Assembly: GCA_014377445.1 (NCBI GenBank) | Contig: JACMPP010000144.1 | Location: 33,036 to 97,035 of the forward strand | Direction: 5' to 3' | Source of the DNA: Oligoflexus sp. | Lineage (GTDB): Bacteria > Bdellovibrionota_B > Oligoflexia > Oligoflexales > Oligoflexaceae | Length of the DNA stretch: 64,000 nt | Shown here: positions 1-8,169 of the stretch, piece after piece | Numbering within the stretch: position 1 is the first letter of the stretch | How the letters are laid out: each line of letters begins with the position of its first letter | The notes under the pieces: model-generated | Database searches by the model: none | Seen by the model: only the letters and a program-made list of their open reading frames with translations | What the model was told of the DNA's origin: nothing | Made by a program: the position numbers and the translations under genes

Positions 1-242
1 GCATATTCTGTGTCGAGCATGGACTGAAAAATTTGCTCGCCATTGCCGCCGTCGATGAATTTGGACTTGTCAACGGTCTCTCGCATTGATTTTAGCACAA
101 TCTCCATGAAGATTGATTCGAACTCCTTGGATAATTTTTTGACCTCCTCGGAGTCCTGCGGAGTCTTCTGATTAACCTGCTTTAATCGCTCAGCATTCAT
201 GTCATTTACGGAGACATTCGAAAGGGCATTTATTTCCCCCAT
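1..242 (-). CDS. flgJ: Flagellar rod-binding protein FlgJ, N-terminal part (cut by window edge)
   Basis: The reading frame opens with ATG at 242 and runs off the left edge, so about 80 residues are visible. They include EFESIFMEIVLKSMRET, the typical core of the rod-binding domain that helps assemble the flagellar rod in the periplasm. The ATG lies 7 bases after the flgI stop codon, so it is the last visible gene of the flgF-G-A-H-I-J run. Whether a C-terminal peptidoglycan hydrolase domain follows cannot be seen; many non-enterobacterial FlgJ proteins lack it. The family call is from sequence pattern and synteny. Confidence 0.85.
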   Translation of the reverse strand, partial: MGEINALSNVSVNDMNAERLKQVNQKTPQDSEEVKKLSKEFESIFMEIVLKSMRETVDKSKFIDGGNGEQIFQSMLDTEY

Positions 243-249
243 AAAAACC

Positions 250-1269
250 TCACATGAGCTTGATCTCAGCCCTTAGCGCGCCAGTGGCATGGATGGATTG
301 CAAAATACTTATAAGATCTTCAGGCTTGACGCCCATTTGATTCAGACTCTTGACCAAATCGTTGATAGTCGTTCCATTCAAAGGCATGATCGATTCTGAT
401 TTCAGAGACTTGCCGCTTCCGACCTGGATGCTAACACCATTATGAGAAATCACGACCTCCGAGACCTTGACCTCGCCACCCATCACGATCGTACCGGTTC
501 GTTCATTGATTATAACCACAGCTTTTTGATCAGCCAGGACCTCCAGACTTTCCATTTCCGCAATGAATCCCGTGACATTTGACCAGCTCTGCTCTGGAAC
601 GCGTACTTTGACCCGGGCTGGATCCACCGCTGTCGCGATCTCGTTATGAAAGTGTTTGTTGATTGCGAGTGCGATGCGATTCGAAGTCGAAAAATCGGCG
701 TTCATGAGGTTAAGGTCGATCGCCTGGTTCTGCACGAGGCTCGGGATAAAGTCCCGCTCAATCATTCCTCCGTCAGCTATGACGGCCACGGTCTGCACCT
801 TAGCGCCCGCTCCGTTGGCCTGACCGATGATGATCGAGCCTGACGCCATACTATAAATTTGCCCGTCCCCGGCTTTAAGAGGCGTCATGAGCAGGGTTCC
901 GCCGGCAAGGCTCTTCGCGTCGCCGATGACGGAAATCTTCACATCGATACGATCGCCAATGCGTGCAAAGGCCGGAAGATCGGCGGTAACGATGACCGCA
1001 GCGGCGGCAAGGGTAAGCAAAGGGGTGGCGTCCGGCGCCATTCCCAGGCGGGTCAGGACGTTTACCACGGCTTTATTTTTGGCAAAGGACACAGCACTGT
1101 CACCCGTTTTGTTCAAACCGATGACGAGACCGAAGCCGATGAGACTGTTGGTCCGATCCCCACGCAAATGCGCCAGCTCCTTAATGCGCACGGACTGGCT
1201 AAAGCCAGTTGTCGCGGCCAAGAGGCAAGTCATTGTAAGGATGAAGATCGAGAGCGAGCGTAACATCAA
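250..1269 (-). CDS. flgI: Flagellar P-ring protein FlgI
   Basis: This 339-residue protein forms the P ring, the periplasmic bushing around the flagellar rod at the peptidoglycan layer. It begins with a Sec signal peptide (MMLRSLSIFILTMTCLLAAT, cleavage likely after GFS) followed by VRIKELAHLRGDRTNSLIG and GFGLVIGLNKTGDS, the conserved FlgI opening. Length is close to the usual 345-370 residues. It sits 12 bases after flgH and 7 bases before flgJ, the standard order of P-ring and L-ring genes. Its presence together with FlgH implies a Gram-negative envelope. Confidence 0.96.
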   Translation of the reverse strand: MMLRSLSIFILTMTCLLAATTGFSQSVRIKELAHLRGDRTNSLIGFGLVIGLNKTGDSAVSFAKNKAVVNVLTRLGMAPDATPLLTLAAAAVIVTADLPAFARIGDRIDVKISVIGDAKSLAGGTLLMTPLKAGDGQIYSMASGSIIIGQANGAGAKVQTVAVIADGGMIERDFIPSLVQNQAIDLNLMNADFSTSNRIALAINKHFHNEIATAVDPARVKVRVPEQSWSNVTGFIAEMESLEVLADQKAVVIINERTGTIVMGGEVKVSEVVISHNGVSIQVGSGKSLKSESIMPLNGTTINDLVKSLNQMGVKPEDLISILQSIHATGALRAEIKLM

Positions 1270-1281
1270 ATGATCCGCCTA

Positions 1282-2349
1282 TTATTGCTGCGGCTGAGCC
1301 TTGGGGTCTTTGGCTTTAGGATCGAGCGGCGCTTTAGTTTCGGGAGCTACCAGATTGGCAGGAGGTTTCTTCGATTCTTCGATAATCTGTTCTTGTTTCT
1401 TGATTATATCTTTTTGCTGCTCAATAAGGGCATCTTGCTGAGTATTTTTCTGGGATAGCTCGTTAAGCTTGTCTTCCGCTTCGCGTCTCAGGACATCGAC
1501 TTTGTCTTTCTCTGCCGCGAGTTTATTTCGTTCGCGACCAACGTTGACAATCTTATCCTTCAGGCGATCCTTAACTTTTTCGAGATCTTTTCGTTTACTT
1601 TCAAGGTCGAGTGCCACCTTCGAACGGGCTTCGTCAAAGCCGGCCCAACGCATGCTGTACTCGTCTTCCCAGGTGTTGGATTCGCGCTCGGTCATCGAAC
1701 CATTCACGGATTCGGACCAATGAACATCGGCAAGGTCAGCCGTCGTGATGTCGCCCGGGTTGGATACCTTCGCGTAAGGGACGCGCGCGGTCGCTCTTTG
1801 GCTGTTGGCTTCCCACTCGTTTTGAGAGGCGCGGGCCGCTTCGACGATGACATCGCCATTATCAAGCTTTCGCACGACTTTCATTTTGATTAAACCTGGC
1901 ATCTTTGCTTCCGCAGTGCCCGGCTCGAGCTTGGGCAAAGCTGCGATCAGCTCGTCCTGCACGGCTTTGCCTTTGGCGGCTGGATCGGTCGCGGCGGCGG
2001 GCGTTGTAGCCGGTGTCGCCGGCTTTTCCTTACGATTCACCTGGACAAAAACATCCAGGAAATCACCCAATTTTCCACGCGGAGTATCCGTGAATAGAAA
2101 AGTGTCGGGATTTTCTAGTGCAAGGAGGGAACCGCTGTAGTTTTTACCCTCTTGAGGAACAATTTCAATATTTTGTCTCTTGAGGTAGACTTCCGACCCT
2201 GCAGTGGTGCGCTCTTCAATAGGTCTTCGATGACCGAGATTGGCGGATTTGCCTTCCTTTTCATACATATTCCTTTGAGAAATGGGGACAAACCCCGTTT
2301 GGCAACCGTTCAGAATGAAAGCCATCACTATGAGGGAAAATCTTTTCAT
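1282..2349 (-). CDS. flgH: Flagellar L-ring lipoprotein FlgH with C-terminal coiled-coil extension
   Basis: FlgH is the outer-membrane lipoprotein that forms the L ring. A signal peptide ends in a lipobox (LNGC, Cys16). The FlgH core follows, with LGDFLDVFVQVN near residues 94-105 and GLIKMKVVRKLDNGDVIVEA near 152-171. It is interrupted by an Ala/Thr/Pro-rich insert at about 108-128. FlgH proteins are usually about 220-250 residues; this one is 355. The extra part, residues 235-327, is rich in Lys/Glu and reads as a long coiled coil, ending in a Pro/Lys-rich tail. The ATG overlaps the flgA stop (ATGA), indicating translational coupling. Identity is well supported by order and core; the extension is unusual. 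Confidence 0.88.
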   Translation of the reverse strand: MKRFSLIVMAFILNGCQTGFVPISQRNMYEKEGKSANLGHRRPIEERTTAGSEVYLKRQNIEIVPQEGKNYSGSLLALENPDTFLFTDTPRGKLGDFLDVFVQVNRKEKPATPATTPAAATDPAAKGKAVQDELIAALPKLEPGTAEAKMPGLIKMKVVRKLDNGDVIVEAARASQNEWEANSQRATARVPYAKVSNPGDITTADLADVHWSESVNGSMTERESNTWEDEYSMRWAGFDEARSKVALDLESKRKDLEKVKDRLKDKIVNVGRERNKLAAEKDKVDVLRREAEDKLNELSQKNTQQDALIEQQKDIIKKQEQIIEESKKPPANLVAPETKAPLDPKAKDPKAQPQQ

Positions 2350-3455
2350 AGAGAAGGCACCTCAACCTGAGAACGGGCGATGACGACAGCAAGAATATTT
2401 TTCTTGGTCGCTTCCAATCGTATCCGGATTTTTTGTCCTATAAAACCAGGCTCGAGAGCCTGAGCTACGCTATTGAGCTTGATGCCGTTGCTATTGATGA
2501 CTGCCTCGATGCGATCGCCTCGCTGGACTTCGGGTTCGCGTGTAAGATCCCAGCTGCGAATGGCCTGATTGGCCATGATGCGGGAGCGAAGCAGTTTACC
2601 AACTAAAAGTTTATCGTCCATGACGACCTGATCCTGATAGGCAATCCATTGCAGTTCGATGGATTCAGCCGTGAGGCGCTCGCCTCTTTCCTTGGCCTGG
2701 ATGACAACCAGGGCCTGAATTTCAACACGCAGATTGACCTGGGCTACGAACTCCACCGTTGCCTGTGACGAGGGATCCAGGTCGACGGCAAGAATTTTGA
2801 CCTGTGCAAAGCGTGATCTTGGATTACTGAAGACTCGTGAGATCTGATCGCCATAGCTCGCGATGCGGTAACTATAGTTGTTGTGACGAAGGACCTGCAT
2901 GGATGGCAATCGAATCGATTGAACGACGACGCGCATACCTTTTGGAGCCGCTTGAAATTCATGCTCCAGCACGCGTACAACCGATTCTTCATTCACCGGG
3001 CTGGAAAGCGCTGTGACCAGGCAATGATCGGCACCGTCCCACACGACTGTAGCGGCACTGAATTCTTTTTGAACAGTGGCTTCAACCTGTTGACGGGCGA
3101 TACGATCCTGCCGCATGGGTTTCGGTGCGGCTCCCAGATCGACCCCTTGAAGCTCATCGCAGAATTTCTTGGATCCACGGCAGCTAGCGAGATCGGAAAG
3201 GAACATGCGTTCGCGGGCAACGGTAAAGCTATCGCGTAGGGTGAGTGTCACCGTTTCGCTTACAAGAGGTGGAATATCCGAAGAGGAGGACGGACGATGA
3301 GGCGCCTGAGCAGAGCCCGGCACCTCGTTACCATTACCACTTCCCGTTCCACTTGCTGCAGAAGGCTTGCCGTAGAGCTGCTGGAGCAAATCCACAGGTT
3401 GCGCGCAAAGGTCGAGGGAATAACTGAGAAAGAGACTCAGAAACCAATATTTCAT
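2346..3455 (-). CDS. flgA: Flagellar P-ring assembly chaperone FlgA
   Basis: FlgA is a periplasmic chaperone required for FlgI to polymerise into the P ring. The protein has an N-terminal signal peptide (MKYWFLSLFLSYSLDLCAQ), a middle region of low conservation, and a C-terminal SAF domain: RGERLTAESIELQWIAY, then LLVGKLLRSRIMANQAI and RGDRIEAVI. These are the usual landmarks of FlgA. At 369 residues it is longer than enterobacterial FlgA (about 220) but similar to FlgA proteins with an added N-terminal domain. It lies between flgG and flgH and overlaps flgH by 4 bases. Confidence 0.9.
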   Translation of the reverse strand: MKYWFLSLFLSYSLDLCAQPVDLLQQLYGKPSAASGTGSGNGNEVPGSAQAPHRPSSSSDIPPLVSETVTLTLRDSFTVARERMFLSDLASCRGSKKFCDELQGVDLGAAPKPMRQDRIARQQVEATVQKEFSAATVVWDGADHCLVTALSSPVNEESVVRVLEHEFQAAPKGMRVVVQSIRLPSMQVLRHNNYSYRIASYGDQISRVFSNPRSRFAQVKILAVDLDPSSQATVEFVAQVNLRVEIQALVVIQAKERGERLTAESIELQWIAYQDQVVMDDKLLVGKLLRSRIMANQAIRSWDLTREPEVQRGDRIEAVINSNGIKLNSVAQALEPGFIGQKIRIRLEATKKNILAVVIARSQVEVPSL

Positions 3456-3475
3456 GTTAAGTCTCTCAATTCATC

Positions 3476-4261
3476 TTAGCGGATGTTATTGGTCTGCTGA
3501 AGCATCTGGTCACCGGTTTGAATAACCTTGGAGTTGATCTCGTAGGCGCGCTGGCCAGAAATCATGTTAACCATTTCTTCTACGATGTTGACGTTGGATG
3601 CTTCGAGTTCGCCTTGGCCGATACGACCGAAACCGGTGGTATTCGCCTGGCCCACGATTGCAGGACCGCTGGCTGCAGTGTCGGAATAGAGGTTTCTGCC
3701 GAGAGATTCCAGGCCGGTTGGGTTGACGAAGTTAGCCACTTGGATTTGACCAATTTCTTGAGTTTCCTGACCAACTTTGACGGTTACTGTTCCATCGAGA
3801 CCGACGTGAATCTTGTCGAAGGTCACATTTTCAGGGATGACGATTTCAGGGACGAGGGGAAGGCCTTCGCCTGTAACGAGACGACCGGTATTATCAACTT
3901 TAAAGCCACCATCCCGAGTAAACGCGATGCTACCGTCGTCTTTTTGTACGCGGAAGAAGCCTTGGCCTTCGATCATCAAGTCCGTTGATTTATTGGTGAT
4001 GCGGATAGCGCCTTCGGTGAACATCTTCTCGACGCTTGAGACTTTCGAACCGCCACCGATCTGGATACCAGTGGGGGCGACGGTACCGGCTGTTGAATTT
4101 TGGCCGGGCGCTTTGAGCGTTTGATAGAGAAGGTCATGAAAATTCGCACGCGAACCTTTAAAGGCGGTCGTGTTAACGTTGGCGAGGTTGTTAGAGATTG
4201 TATCAATTGTTACCTGCTGAGCTTCCATGCCTGTCGCAGCTGTAAAAAGTGAACGCATCAT
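3476..4261 (-). CDS. flgG: Flagellar distal rod protein FlgG
   Basis: FlgG forms the distal rod of the flagellar basal body. The 261-residue length matches the family (260-262). The start MMRSLFTAATGMEAQQ and DTISNNLANVNTTAFKGSR is the N-terminal flagellar rod signature. The C terminus NVNIVEEMVNMISGQRAYEINSK (here split for length: NVNIVEEMVNMI and GQRAYEINSK) is the C-terminal rod motif. It lies 39 bases downstream of flgF and 20 bases upstream of flgA. Confidence 0.97.
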   Translation of the reverse strand: MMRSLFTAATGMEAQQVTIDTISNNLANVNTTAFKGSRANFHDLLYQTLKAPGQNSTAGTVAPTGIQIGGGSKVSSVEKMFTEGAIRITNKSTDLMIEGQGFFRVQKDDGSIAFTRDGGFKVDNTGRLVTGEGLPLVPEIVIPENVTFDKIHVGLDGTVTVKVGQETQEIGQIQVANFVNPTGLESLGRNLYSDTAASGPAIVGQANTTGFGRIGQGELEASNVNIVEEMVNMISGQRAYEINSKVIQTGDQMLQQTNNIR

Positions 4262-4300
4262 ATAAGAACTCCAATCGTCAATTAAGGTCTGGCACTAAAC

Positions 4301-5089
4301 TTAAGCTCTGACTTCACCGATTACGTTCGAGGACTTTTCCATCATCTTGTCGTAGTTCGAAACCGCTTTTTGATAAGCTTCGTAAGATCGGTGAGCCACT
4401 ATCATTGAAGTCATGCTTTTAACCGCATTGACATTCGATCCTTCAAGAAAACCTTGTTCGATGCGACAGTTAGCGGCCGGCTTGATCGTCTTTTCATCGC
4501 CACCGAAGTGGTAGTAGTTGTTGCCAACTTTTTCGAGCTCTTTCTTGTTATCGAAAGTCACGACTTTCAAACGGTCGACCATTTGTCCGTCTTGAAAGAT
4601 TTCGCCTTGAGCGTTGATCTTAAAATCCGTACTGCGGACATAGACCAGGCCTTTTTCTCCCATGATGGGATCACCCATCTTGCTCGAAAGGACGCCGTCA
4701 TTCGTCAAAGAAAGATCGCCGGCTCTTGTGTAGCGGACGCCTTCAGGCGTTTGGACGGAGAGAAAGCCATCACCCTGAAGCATCACGTCGTGGGCATTCT
4801 GAGTGTGGATCGCTGGTCCTTGCGAGAAGTCGCGCTCGACAGTGGCAACACCAACTGAATTCATTTCGTTGCCGCGCAGAGGAAAGACCGAAGACATATC
4901 TTCTTTGAAGTTTGCTGGGGGAATCGCACTCGGGTAGTTCTTGTTGGGCTCAGGGTTGAGAAGAGTAAATGCGACTGCATCTCCCTTGAAGCCAACTGTG
5001 TTGACGTTTGCTAAGTTGTTACTGATAGCTTCCAGGGCTCGTTCTTGTGCGAGCGCTCCTGCTACCGGTACATAGATGTTATTTAGCAT
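4301..5089 (-). CDS. flgF: Flagellar proximal rod protein FlgF
   Basis: This FlgF-type rod protein (262 residues) has ALEAISNNLANVNTVGFKGD at its N terminus and EGSNVNAVKSMTSMIVAHRS at its C terminus, the rod/hook family signatures. The frame is open upstream to 5215, but ATG 5089 is preferred. It is preceded by AGAGGGAC, it starts the protein exactly at the family N terminus (MLNNIYVPVAG), and a sigma-54 promoter ends about 35 bases upstream, which would exclude the longer form. It is the first gene of the flgF-G-A-H-I-J run. Assignment to FlgF rather than a second FlgG copy rests on gene order. Confidence 0.9.
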   Translation of the reverse strand: MLNNIYVPVAGALAQERALEAISNNLANVNTVGFKGDAVAFTLLNPEPNKNYPSAIPPANFKEDMSSVFPLRGNEMNSVGVATVERDFSQGPAIHTQNAHDVMLQGDGFLSVQTPEGVRYTRAGDLSLTNDGVLSSKMGDPIMGEKGLVYVRSTDFKINAQGEIFQDGQMVDRLKVVTFDNKKELEKVGNNYYHFGGDEKTIKPAANCRIEQGFLEGSNVNAVKSMTSMIVAHRSYEAYQKAVSNYDKMMEKSSNVIGEVRA

Positions 5090-5121
5090 TGTCTTGTCCC
5101 TCTGCGAGTTCCTTAGATACT

Positions 5122-5138
5122 TTGCAAAGAGTAGGCCA
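5122..5138 (-). promoter_or_regulatory. Sigma-54 promoter of the flgFGAHIJ operon
   Basis: On the minus strand the sequence CTGGCCTACTCTTTGCA contains the sigma-54 elements TGGC and TTGCA. The GG (5137-5136) and GC (5125-5124) are separated by exactly 10 bases, the invariant -24/-12 spacing. Predicted transcription would start near 5112, leaving a leader of about 23 bases that holds the ribosome binding site of flgF at 5089. RpoN control of rod and ring genes is known in polar-flagellate bacteria. No enhancer site was identified. Confidence 0.72.
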
Positions 5139-5284
5139 GAACGGAAAGAAAAGATTTGTACGTGGGGATGATTTGATTTAAAGACGATTTTTTTGGATTT
5201 ACCATCAGTCTTCATCTATCTCGTCAGAAAATTGACTCTCCATATTTTCCTCCTGTCAAAAACCAAGCGCAGAACTCCTGACGG

Positions 5285-6439
5285 TTATAGCAAATTTTTG
5301 ACGAGGAGCGCGCAGGCACTGCCACCGAAACCCATGGATGTAATCAAAGCGATTTTTGGGCTCTTCATTTCGATCGGAAGTCTCATGGGGTGACCTTCGG
5401 GAAAATAAGGGTGAGGCGGTAGTTTTCCGCTCTTGAGATGTTCGCAGGCGAGCATCACACTAAGAGCAGCCGAGGCGCCAAGCATATGACCTGTGCACCA
5501 CTTGTGCCAAATGAGGGCCGGCATCTCTAGGAACATTGTTCGGTAAGCTTCGAGTTCGGCATTGTCGCCCTTCCTCGTCCCCGCTCCGTGTCCGACGATA
5601 ATATCGATGGCGGAGGAGTCGATATCCGCGATCGCCAGCGCCCGACTGATCGCGAGTTGCAGCGCTTTGCCCTCATCCGAGACACCGGTGAGTGTGCCGC
5701 TCTCCGTGGCGGTCCCCCAACCGACGATCTCAAATTGACTTTCGCCCCGGTGCCGTTCCAGGCGCAAGAGAGCCGCCCCTTCACTCAATACCATTCCGGA
5801 TCGCTCCGGATGACCGGGCCGACAGGGAAAGTCATCCACAACTTTGCTGTTAAGGACTTTTGCGGCCCGAAGCATTTCAAACGTAAATTCCGTATTGGAT
5901 GCTTCCACACCCCCGACCAGAACGGATTCACAAAGATGAGAAATCAAGCTGCTCACGCCTTGAATCAAAGCATAGAGCCCCGTCGAACATGCGGCTGACA
6001 GGGAAAAGCTTGGCCCTTCAAAGGCCAGTTCACGTGCAAGACTTGCGGGGAGTGAGCTGGCTGTTGTCGTAGGGCTCGTGACCGGGCTGAGGCGCTGGCC
6101 TGCTTCGAAGCACTTCCAGGATTTTTCAAGTGTTTCCGTTGGCCCTCGAGAGGATCCAACGATGACTCCTGAACTTTCTTTGGCGGTCGAAAAACCCGGC
6201 TGCATTTGCCTTGCGAGAAAGAGCCCCATGCGGCTGGTCTTATCTTGATCTTTAAGGGATTTTTCAGATGACATGAGGGATAGAAGGTCGTGGATCTCAT
6301 CGGGCAAAAGCCCCTGAGGAAAGGTCGGATGATGGAGCTGGGTGCGCGAGGCGAACAGACTTTCCAAAAGCACCGTGACGCCATGTCCAGCTGGGCTTAG
6401 GCAGTCATAGTCAGCGATGTAGATTGGCGGGAAATGCAT
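5285..6439 (-). CDS. Beta-ketoacyl-ACP synthase family protein (FabF-like)
   Basis: This 384-residue thiolase-fold condensing enzyme carries the full KAS II type triad: Cys151 in SAACSTG, His284 in VGHGAGTRKGDNAE and His318 in KWCTGHMLGAS. Such enzymes extend acyl chains by decarboxylative condensation of malonyl-ACP. The N terminus is shorter and more divergent than FabF (about 410 residues). It lies between fliC and flgF on the same strand, 67 bases after fliC, an unusual place for a fatty-acid enzyme. No ACP or other fatty-acid gene is nearby. A role in a flagellum-linked or specialised lipid is inference only. GAGGAC upstream supports ATG 6439. Confidence 0.85.
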   Translation of the reverse strand: MHFPPIYIADYDCLSPAGHGVTVLLESLFASRTQLHHPTFPQGLLPDEIHDLLSLMSSEKSLKDQDKTSRMGLFLARQMQPGFSTAKESSGVIVGSSRGPTETLEKSWKCFEAGQRLSPVTSPTTTASSLPASLARELAFEGPSFSLSAACSTGLYALIQGVSSLISHLCESVLVGGVEASNTEFTFEMLRAAKVLNSKVVDDFPCRPGHPERSGMVLSEGAALLRLERHRGESQFEIVGWGTATESGTLTGVSDEGKALQLAISRALAIADIDSSAIDIIVGHGAGTRKGDNAELEAYRTMFLEMPALIWHKWCTGHMLGASAALSVMLACEHLKSGKLPPHPYFPEGHPMRLPIEMKSPKIALITSMGFGGSACALLVKNLL

Positions 6440-6506
6440 CGATTTAGTCCTCAGCCTCGGTCTTAGTCGATTCCATCGAAAGACTCAAGAACAGTTGGAC
6501 TCAGAA

Positions 6507-7442
6507 TTAACCGCCAATCGCGGAAAGAAGTTTGAGGGCCACATTGGGCATTTGATTGGCCTGAGACAGCACTGCGGCTCCAGCCTGGAGTAGGATGTTA
6601 CCCTGTGTAAAGTCAGCTGTTTCTTGGGCGTAGTCGGAGTCAATAATACGGGATCTTGCAGCCGTGAGGTTTTCGATGCTTACGCCAAGGTTTCGCTCGG
6701 TACTGACCAGACGGTTTTGGACCGAACCAATGGTGGAACGGTATCCAGCGATTCTCTCCAGTGCGCTGTCGACGACAGACATGGAATTTTGGGCGCTCTG
6801 TTTCGAATCGATGCGGGTACCCGCTTCGTTTGCGCTGCTTCCAAGGTTTAGGGAATTGGGGCCTTCTGTACTCGCATTCAGCTCATTGAAATCGATTCGG
6901 ATAATATCGACTGGATTTCTTGCATCGAGTGAGTCGGACGGCAGGAGATAGTCTTTACTGATCTGCATTTCCAAAGGGGAAATGTTGTGATTCTTGAGAA
7001 GTTCGGGGGAGACCTGTTGCGATCCGATGAGGAGCCTGGTGCCGTTAAAGTCTGTGCTCAGGGCAATTCGATCGATCTCGTCTTTGAGAGCCATGAATTC
7101 CTGATTGAGATAACCACGCTCCCTTTGACCAATCGTATCCGAAGCCGCCTGCACGGAGACTTCCTTCAATCGCGTGACGATATTGGTGATCTCCTCAAGG
7201 CTGCCTTCGGCCACCTGAAGCATCGATACCGCATCCTGCGAGTTTCGACGAGCCTGACCGAGCGAGCGAACATCGGATTCAAGCGAGGTTGCAATCGCGA
7301 GACCGGCAGCATCGTCCGCTGCTTTATTGATTCTTTTGCCGGAAGATAGCTTTTCCATGGTGGACGAGACGCGCGCATTGGTCAGCCCCATTTGTCTTTG
7401 GGCTGTCAACGATTGCGTGTTTGTCCTGATCCGAAGACCCAT
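6507..7442 (-). CDS. fliC: Flagellin
   Basis: Flagellin builds the flagellar filament. The 311-residue protein has the D0/D1 termini: N-terminal LRIRTNTQSLTAQRQM, SGKRINKAADDAAGLAIA and C-terminal DYAQETADFTQGNILLQAG followed by ANQMPNVALKLL. The variable centre is short (roughly residues 150-210), so this is a near-minimal flagellin, as seen in many bacteria with several flagellin copies. A GGAG lies 6-7 bases before the ATG. The gene is 35 bases downstream of a RibD_C-type gene and has a candidate sigma-28 promoter overlapping that gene's end. Other flagellin genes may exist outside the window. Confidence 0.96.
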   Translation of the reverse strand: MGLRIRTNTQSLTAQRQMGLTNARVSSTMEKLSSGKRINKAADDAAGLAIATSLESDVRSLGQARRNSQDAVSMLQVAEGSLEEITNIVTRLKEVSVQAASDTIGQRERGYLNQEFMALKDEIDRIALSTDFNGTRLLIGSQQVSPELLKNHNISPLEMQISKDYLLPSDSLDARNPVDIIRIDFNELNASTEGPNSLNLGSSANEAGTRIDSKQSAQNSMSVVDSALERIAGYRSTIGSVQNRLVSTERNLGVSIENLTAARSRIIDSDYAQETADFTQGNILLQAGAAVLSQANQMPNVALKLLSAIGG

Positions 7443-7477
7443 AGAAACTCCAGGTAACGCATAGAACTGAGAAGCGC

Positions 7478-8110
7478 TTACTTATAGATAACGCTATAGC
7501 TCAAGAATACGAAACTTTCTGAAGCGTGGGAAGAATCGAGCAAAAATTGCACGGCTTGTGTGAGTTCGGGGGCAACGAGGTAGGGGGCGTTGGCTTTGCC
7601 AATCATCATCGGCGCCAGGGTCAGCTCCAGATGATCAACAAGTTTTTGATTATAGAACCAGCTATTTACGACACCACCACCAAAGAGCAGGGCCCGGTCA
7701 AAGTTGTGGATTTTGAGGTAAAGAGCGAGAAACATCCCGGGATTCGCTGAGCCGTAGATCAGATTCTCGACCCCACTGCCTTCCACGATGGGTAGAGGCG
7801 AAGCAGAGACAAGGACACGGCGTATATGCTTTTGGGCCCAAAAGGCAAAAGACTCAGGCAAGGGAGTCTGAGCGAAGATAAACCACACAGGGGGTTGTTT
7901 GTTTTTTCCGGGATGATCAAGACAAGAACCATTGGCGCGGACAGAGCTGGCGCCGACGATGATGGCATCACATGATTCGATTTGCTGGCGGAGATGCTGC
8001 TGGTCGCTGGGATTGGACATCCCAACGTTTAAGCGTTCCACATCCCCTTCTCTATCGTGGACCCCAATTCTACCATCGAGACTTGAGGCCATGACATTGA
8101 CTATCTTCAT
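7478..8110 (-). CDS. RibD C-terminal / dihydrofolate-reductase-like protein
   Basis: The 210-residue protein has the RibD_C (DHFR-fold, NADPH-dependent reductase) pattern: MKIVNVMASSLDGRIGV at the start, IIVGASSVRANGS near residues 50-62, and FDRALLFGGGVVNSWFYNQK followed by DHLELTLAPMMIG near the end. In riboflavin synthesis this fold reduces the ribosyl pyrimidinone. Stand-alone copies without the deaminase domain often have unknown substrates. ATG 8110 is preferred over ATG 8119 because GGAAG lies 9 bases before 8110 and abuts 8119. No riboflavin genes are adjacent, so the exact reaction is not assigned. Confidence 0.75.
   Translation of the reverse strand: MKIVNVMASSLDGRIGVHDREGDVERLNVGMSNPSDQQHLRQQIESCDAIIVGASSVRANGSCLDHPGKNKQPPVWFIFAQTPLPESFAFWAQKHIRRVLVSASPLPIVEGSGVENLIYGSANPGMFLALYLKIHNFDRALLFGGGVVNSWFYNQKLVDHLELTLAPMMIGKANAPYLVAPELTQAVQFLLDSSHASESFVFLSYSVIYK
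7493..7519 (-). promoter_or_regulatory. Candidate sigma-28 (FliA) promoter of fliC
   Basis: On the minus strand GAAAGTTT (7519-7512) matches the sigma-28 -35 element TAAAGTTT in 7 of 8 positions. After a spacer of exactly 11 bases comes GCTATAGC, a weak match to GCCGATAA. It would start transcription about 44 bases before the fliC ATG and lies inside the 3' end of the upstream gene. Spacing and position fit; the weak -10 keeps this tentative. Confidence 0.4.
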
Positions 8111-8169
8111 GAGAAGCATCTTCCTGCAGAAGTGAATCTCTTAGTTTTACACGCTTAAGCCTATTCGCA

